Source: Drosophila miranda (Eukaryota > Arthropoda > Insecta > Diptera > Drosophilidae). Taken from it: a stretch of 64,000 bases of DNA. This document shows positions 59,723 through 64,000 of the stretch, in pieces. The stretch is taken from positions 19,920,913-19,984,912 of the forward strand of contig NC_046677.1 in the NCBI RefSeq assembly GCF_003369915.1, given 5' to 3'. Each line of letters opens with the position of its first letter. Position 1 is the stretch's first letter. The translations under genes and the position numbers were made by a program. The notes beneath the pieces are model-generated. The model saw nothing but the letters and a program-made list of their open reading frames with translations, ran no database searches and had not been told where the DNA came from.

Positions 59723-62700
59723 ATTCCGGGGTAGAGAAATTGCTTCGGCTGTATTTCTATAAGGTGGTACGATTAATTGGAAGGAGAGTGAATTGATCTT
59801 CTCTGCTGTTACGTTAAAAGCGTGTCAACCAATCTTGCCAACCGATCGCATACATTACTGTAAGGTGGACGGTTCTATGGAGACAGCTGATTTGTATTGT
59901 GCGTGCGACGATTCTTGTCAGAGAACTGTTACTCCCAGTGGATACTATCTAATTCAGCTTTGAGCTAATTGTTAACAGGCGAATGAATACGTTTTAAGCA
60001 ATTGCCGTTTATGCTTTCAAGTGATTAAAAGCCTACTCCGTTCAGTGGATTGCTTTTAGCTTGTGTACACACAATATGCACATGTCACCAGCATCAACAG
60101 ACACACAGCACACTCAGAGAGGGAGAGGAGAGGGGCCGTAGAGATAGGACGAACCATGACAATGTCAGATGCATTGAAGGCAATGAAGCACTTTAAATGC
60201 AAAACTCACTCAAAATGTGTGCCTACAGAATTGTCATTGAGTTTCCATTTAACGAGCTTGGCAAATAACCATATACCAGAGGGATCTATAGAGCTGCAGA
60301 CAGAGAGTCGTCATCTCTGGCCAGGCAGGATGTACAATTTGTGTCAGGATGCATTGATTTATGTCCAGCACGAACCTGAGAGTGGGAGTGAGCTGGGAGA
60401 CTGACTGCAGAAACATGAATCTTCGTTTGTGAATTACATTTTATATGGGTGTGCAGCCGTGCAGTCGACAGCCCTGCATATACATATGAATACATATGTT
60501 TCAATTAGTGCACAAATGAAGGGTCCACCAAAGGAACACATCTCCTTTCGCCTGGAGCTTAATTAAAGCCAGTCTCACAGCTTTATATATGCAGATCCTG
60601 TATCATATGGCATAGGACAAAATCAAATCCATTCGACTGTAAAATTTCCTGTTTATGTGGCCTCTGATGTGTCTGCCTGTGGATTCTGTAAATGGAATTT
60701 TATAGTTGCCAACGAAAGACAATGGGCAGACTATTTGGAATATGTATTGGTTCTCCAGCACTTTGTTTGCATCTCTCTATCTCAATTATTTAATGAAGAT
60801 GTCTTTTCTTCATGGAAATTGTTTTGAGAAATTGAATTCAATTTTATTTGCTAGCAAAACGGCAAACACAGCTGGTGAGAGTGTGTCAGACAGTACATTG
60901 CTCTTAATTAAGACTAGAGTTGAGTGTAAATAAAAGAGAGAAAAGGGCTGGGAATGTACTAAATGCCAGGTGCTGTATACTTTCTGGTAATGTTTATTTT
61001 GCAACAGCTTATAAAATGTATGTCCGTCTGTGTCGTACCAGCAGTAATTGCTATTAAAATTGAGATATTTGACTCCAAGAAGTCCTGACAGTTCTTATAA
61101 TCCAATCTTGATGAAAATGTGATATTTAAGCAAGCTTCTGAAAAGTTATTGTTCCTTAGCCCATAAAATGCTGTAAAAATATATCCCCCTTCTTACAATC
61201 GCTTTTAAACAGTTTCTTCCTTTCCCATGAAATATCTCTCATGGTAGTCCTGCCTGCATTTCTGAAATATTTCACAAACCCCTGCATGCGCAATTTTGCG
61301 CCAGAAAAGAATCTGAAAGTTGTTGAAAATTAGCAGGGAATGGAATAAGTTGGCTGCCGTCGAGGCTGGTCGAGGGAGGCAGAATTGAAATTCATAAGAC
61401 TCGAAAAATTCCATTCCCCATGCAGTTAACTATGGAAGGTAACTTGTTCATAACTTCATGTTATTTCCTTAATGAAATTCCCCCGTCTGCAGCACAGTCT
61501 GCTCGGGGTGTACCCCCAATTTCAGCAGTCCCCTTTCAGAGGCCGAGCCGGAGCTTTAGCTTATTGAAATACTGAACGTTGAGTCCATCCCCATCACCAT
61601 TGCGAGCCCCAGCCCCAACCATACTTAAGTCTCCTCTTTCAGCTACAACAATGCAAATATTATTCCTTGACACCAGCTGTAGCCGAGGAGGCTTTGGCAG
61701 CGGCTGTCACAGCCAAGCACCAGCCAACGCTTCATCTCAGGAGGGTGGCCTTCACCTTCCCTTCACCCGCCTTTTGCTTGTGCCCCACCCACGTGGCATT
61801 TCCATTTTGCTGCTAATAACTTGTTGCATAACCAGAAATCCCTGACGCCTGCCATAAAGCACTTAATCAAGTTAATAAAAATTGATGACTGGCACGCAAG
61901 CAATTTGTATTTTATCTGCCAAAAGGCGAGACATTGGCCTGGGGCTTCTTTAAATATTCGGTAATATTGGTAGAAGATCTAATCGTAATTGACTAATGGT
62001 ATTGCTAGCTGATAGATAGTATTTTTAATGATACGATATCTTTTTGATATGTAAAATGTATTATTTCATTGTCTTCTGCATTTTACTCATTATAGGAAAA
62101 TCATATTCTTGGAAAATTAAGAGGAGTGAGTTCTTGCTGAGAAGTTAGCTCTGTAATATGTATTTGGAAAAATAAAATATTGGTGGTGAACCCTTCTCGA
62201 ATGCCTCGGGAATGATGTTCCCATCTTAAGGTAAGTTATTTTATCTAAATTAATGAATACTTTTATACACTTTTTATGATTTGATAGATTAAACTATTTT
62301 GTATCTTTTATCCTCTTGTAATTCCAATAATGAAATATTGGTTGTGTTTTATTTACAATTTTCGTCCGGAGCTCTGGATCTCTTAATTTTGAAATACCAA
62401 TCTAAAACACATGTGGAGGATAACAAAGGGACGACAAATCGAATATAGGTATCCTTGTACACCTGTAACCACGAATGGACCCATTCAACAGATTGTTATT
62501 GCATTGGATGCTCTCGAGACATCATCAGATTGAGTGAGTACTTCCAACTTGATTTACGATTCATTTAAGACTTCGAATGAGTATTTCCTTGATTGTGCAT
62601 CCATTGTTCGTGAACTATGTTGACGTCAATAGAAACTGTTGAATGCATTACCATAAGTGATATTATATTCTCAGCAGCTTTATGATTGTTCCCCACTAAT

Positions 62701-64000
62701 TCCTGAGCATGACTTATGCGTGAATTATGATTATTTCGCTTGTAGTGCGCGACATGAGCGTGACTGTGACTGCCTTGACCCCTTCACCATCCCCATCCCT
62801 GAAACCCCTTCGTGAGTGATACGTGATTGGAAATAATTTAAGCTCTGCTCTTCTGTGCTGTTCTGCTGCGTTGTGCTGTACGGCTGTCTTGCCTATCAGC
62901 GCATGATAAACCAATTTGCGCAAATTTAAGATGAAAGAGAAGACAGGACCACAGCAGCCCCATGCCATGCCGCACCAGGCCACACCACGCACACATACTC
63001 GCTCGTATTCTCCTGAAATGGAAGCATTTTCACAACTGTCATTGAAATGTCAACATAAATCTACTGACAGCCACTGTCCCCCCCTGATTTCGCACGCTCA
63101 CTCGCTCATCCCAGCCTTTTCTTCTGGATCTGCCTCTGCCTCTGCCCCTCTCTGGCTCTGGCTCCCCTTTCCCCAGCGACTTTTGCGCGCTGCGTGACGT
63201 AAATGCTGATGAATATTTCTCATCTGTTGTCTGTGGTTCCCCGTCTGATGCGGGGCATCGAGATTGTGGGCCAGCTCGATGCTGGTGGCAGTGGGTGGTC
63301 GAGGGTATCCTCGGTTTGCCTTGCAGTTTTGTTATATGTCGTGGATTTCAGAGTTGGCTTCGGACTAGGACCAGGACGAGGACGATGAGGAGAACTCCTC
63401 ATTCTACAGCGAAATGGGCTTGTCAGTTTTGATGAACTATCTTTGGGTGCTCGCCGCATGGCATGGTCCTTGCCGTCCGCGTCGTCCTCATCGTCCTTGT
63501 TCATTGCTAATGCTAATGCCCCTGACAGAGATCTATGTGCGGTCTGATTCATTCGAGTCGCAGTCCTAGTCTCAGTCGCAGACCCACTCCTAGTCCCAAT
63601 CCCAGTCTCAGGAGCACCACAAGATGAGGTCACGTACAATTGCGTCGACGCTGACTAGGACTCTTGTTTGGCTTATTAAATGTTTAGTTGTATTTTGCAA
63701 TTCCAGACAGTTTTTGGTCTTGTCTTGCCCATGCATTTAGTATTAATCTGGCTTAAATGTGATTAATGTCTGGCCGAAAAGGTTCCCATCCGGCAAGAGT
63801 CGTGCGGTCAGACACCCAAGTCCCTGTTAAACTAAGCCTCGCTTAGCAAATCTAATCAATATCACCCCCCTCCTCCCAACATACAGTTTTCAATTAAAGA
63901 GTATGTTTTGTGGAACAGCTGGAGATTTGCTAGATGTCTAGGATTTAATTTAATTTGTTGGAGAGCAAAGGCAGCTGCTGTGGGAGGTTCTTAAAACGGT
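59723..64000. other. 4.3 kb region without a supported gene
   Basis: No supported gene is visible. A minus-strand frame at 63220-63639 is built from low-complexity Arg/Thr/Ser/Pro-rich repeats of GTC-like hexamers and is treated as non-coding. The palindromic string GCTGTTA...TAACAGC at about 59095-59113 lies just before this region. Confidence 0.5.

Noticed and set aside
63220..63639. 139-codon minus-strand frame
   Set aside because: It is low-complexity and made of short GTC-like repeats, with no domain or splice support.
1..64000. tRNA, rRNA or CRISPR features
   Set aside because: No cloverleaf with the conserved T-loop and no spaced identical repeats were seen. The tRNA-Lys match at 29096 is only a primer-binding site.

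Overview
The window looks like Drosophila euchromatin. It holds four intact chemoreceptor genes of the Gr22 gustatory-receptor family, introns of 52-67 bp, an insect Ty3/gypsy LTR retrotransposon primed by tRNA-Lys, and long AT-rich non-coding stretches with simple repeats. The species cannot be fixed from the sequence. The receptors are clearly diverged from D. melanogaster, so another Sophophora lineage such as the obscura group is plausible, but that is an inference.

Layout. (1) 1-8890 is one arm of a very large inverted duplication. No convincing gene lies in it, and it touches the window edge, so it may extend further left. (2) 8891-19154 is the spacer and carries the receptor cluster: a Gr22a-like gene, a Gr22f-like gene and a third Gr22-like gene on the plus strand, then a Gr22e-like gene on the minus strand. 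Each has a long first exon of about 332-340 codons and a short last exon encoding the final transmembrane segment. (3) 19155-38343 is the second arm in opposite orientation, split at 26780-37066 by a complete LTR retrotransposon. (4) 38344-50811 has no supported gene. (5) 50812-51183 (minus) is a small two-exon gene whose exons must be spliced to see it. (6) 51184-58256 has no supported gene but has several short tandem repeats. (7) 58257-58736 (plus) is a second small two-exon gene. It is followed at 59490-59722 (minus) by a short reading frame broken by one missing base. (8) The rest, to 64000, has no supported gene.

The two most notable structures are linked. A roughly 8.9 kb inverted repeat flanks a 10.3 kb chemoreceptor cluster, a geometry that could let the cluster flip orientation. 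The repeat arms differ unevenly: about 85% alike near the spacer and near-identical over roughly 1.8 kb in the middle, which suggests gene conversion. One arm later received a 10.3 kb retrotransposon with equal-length 2,312 bp LTRs, a 4 bp target duplication (ATTT) and open gag and pol frames. Its Gag starts with a perfect RING-H2 zinc-finger pattern, an unexpected domain for a Gag protein.

The four Gr22 products are expected to be bitter-taste receptor subunits in gustatory neurons. The two small genes are unrecognised; one carries a motif resembling eIF4E-binding sites. All statements come from reading the sequence and remembered family features. No database search or full alignment was run.
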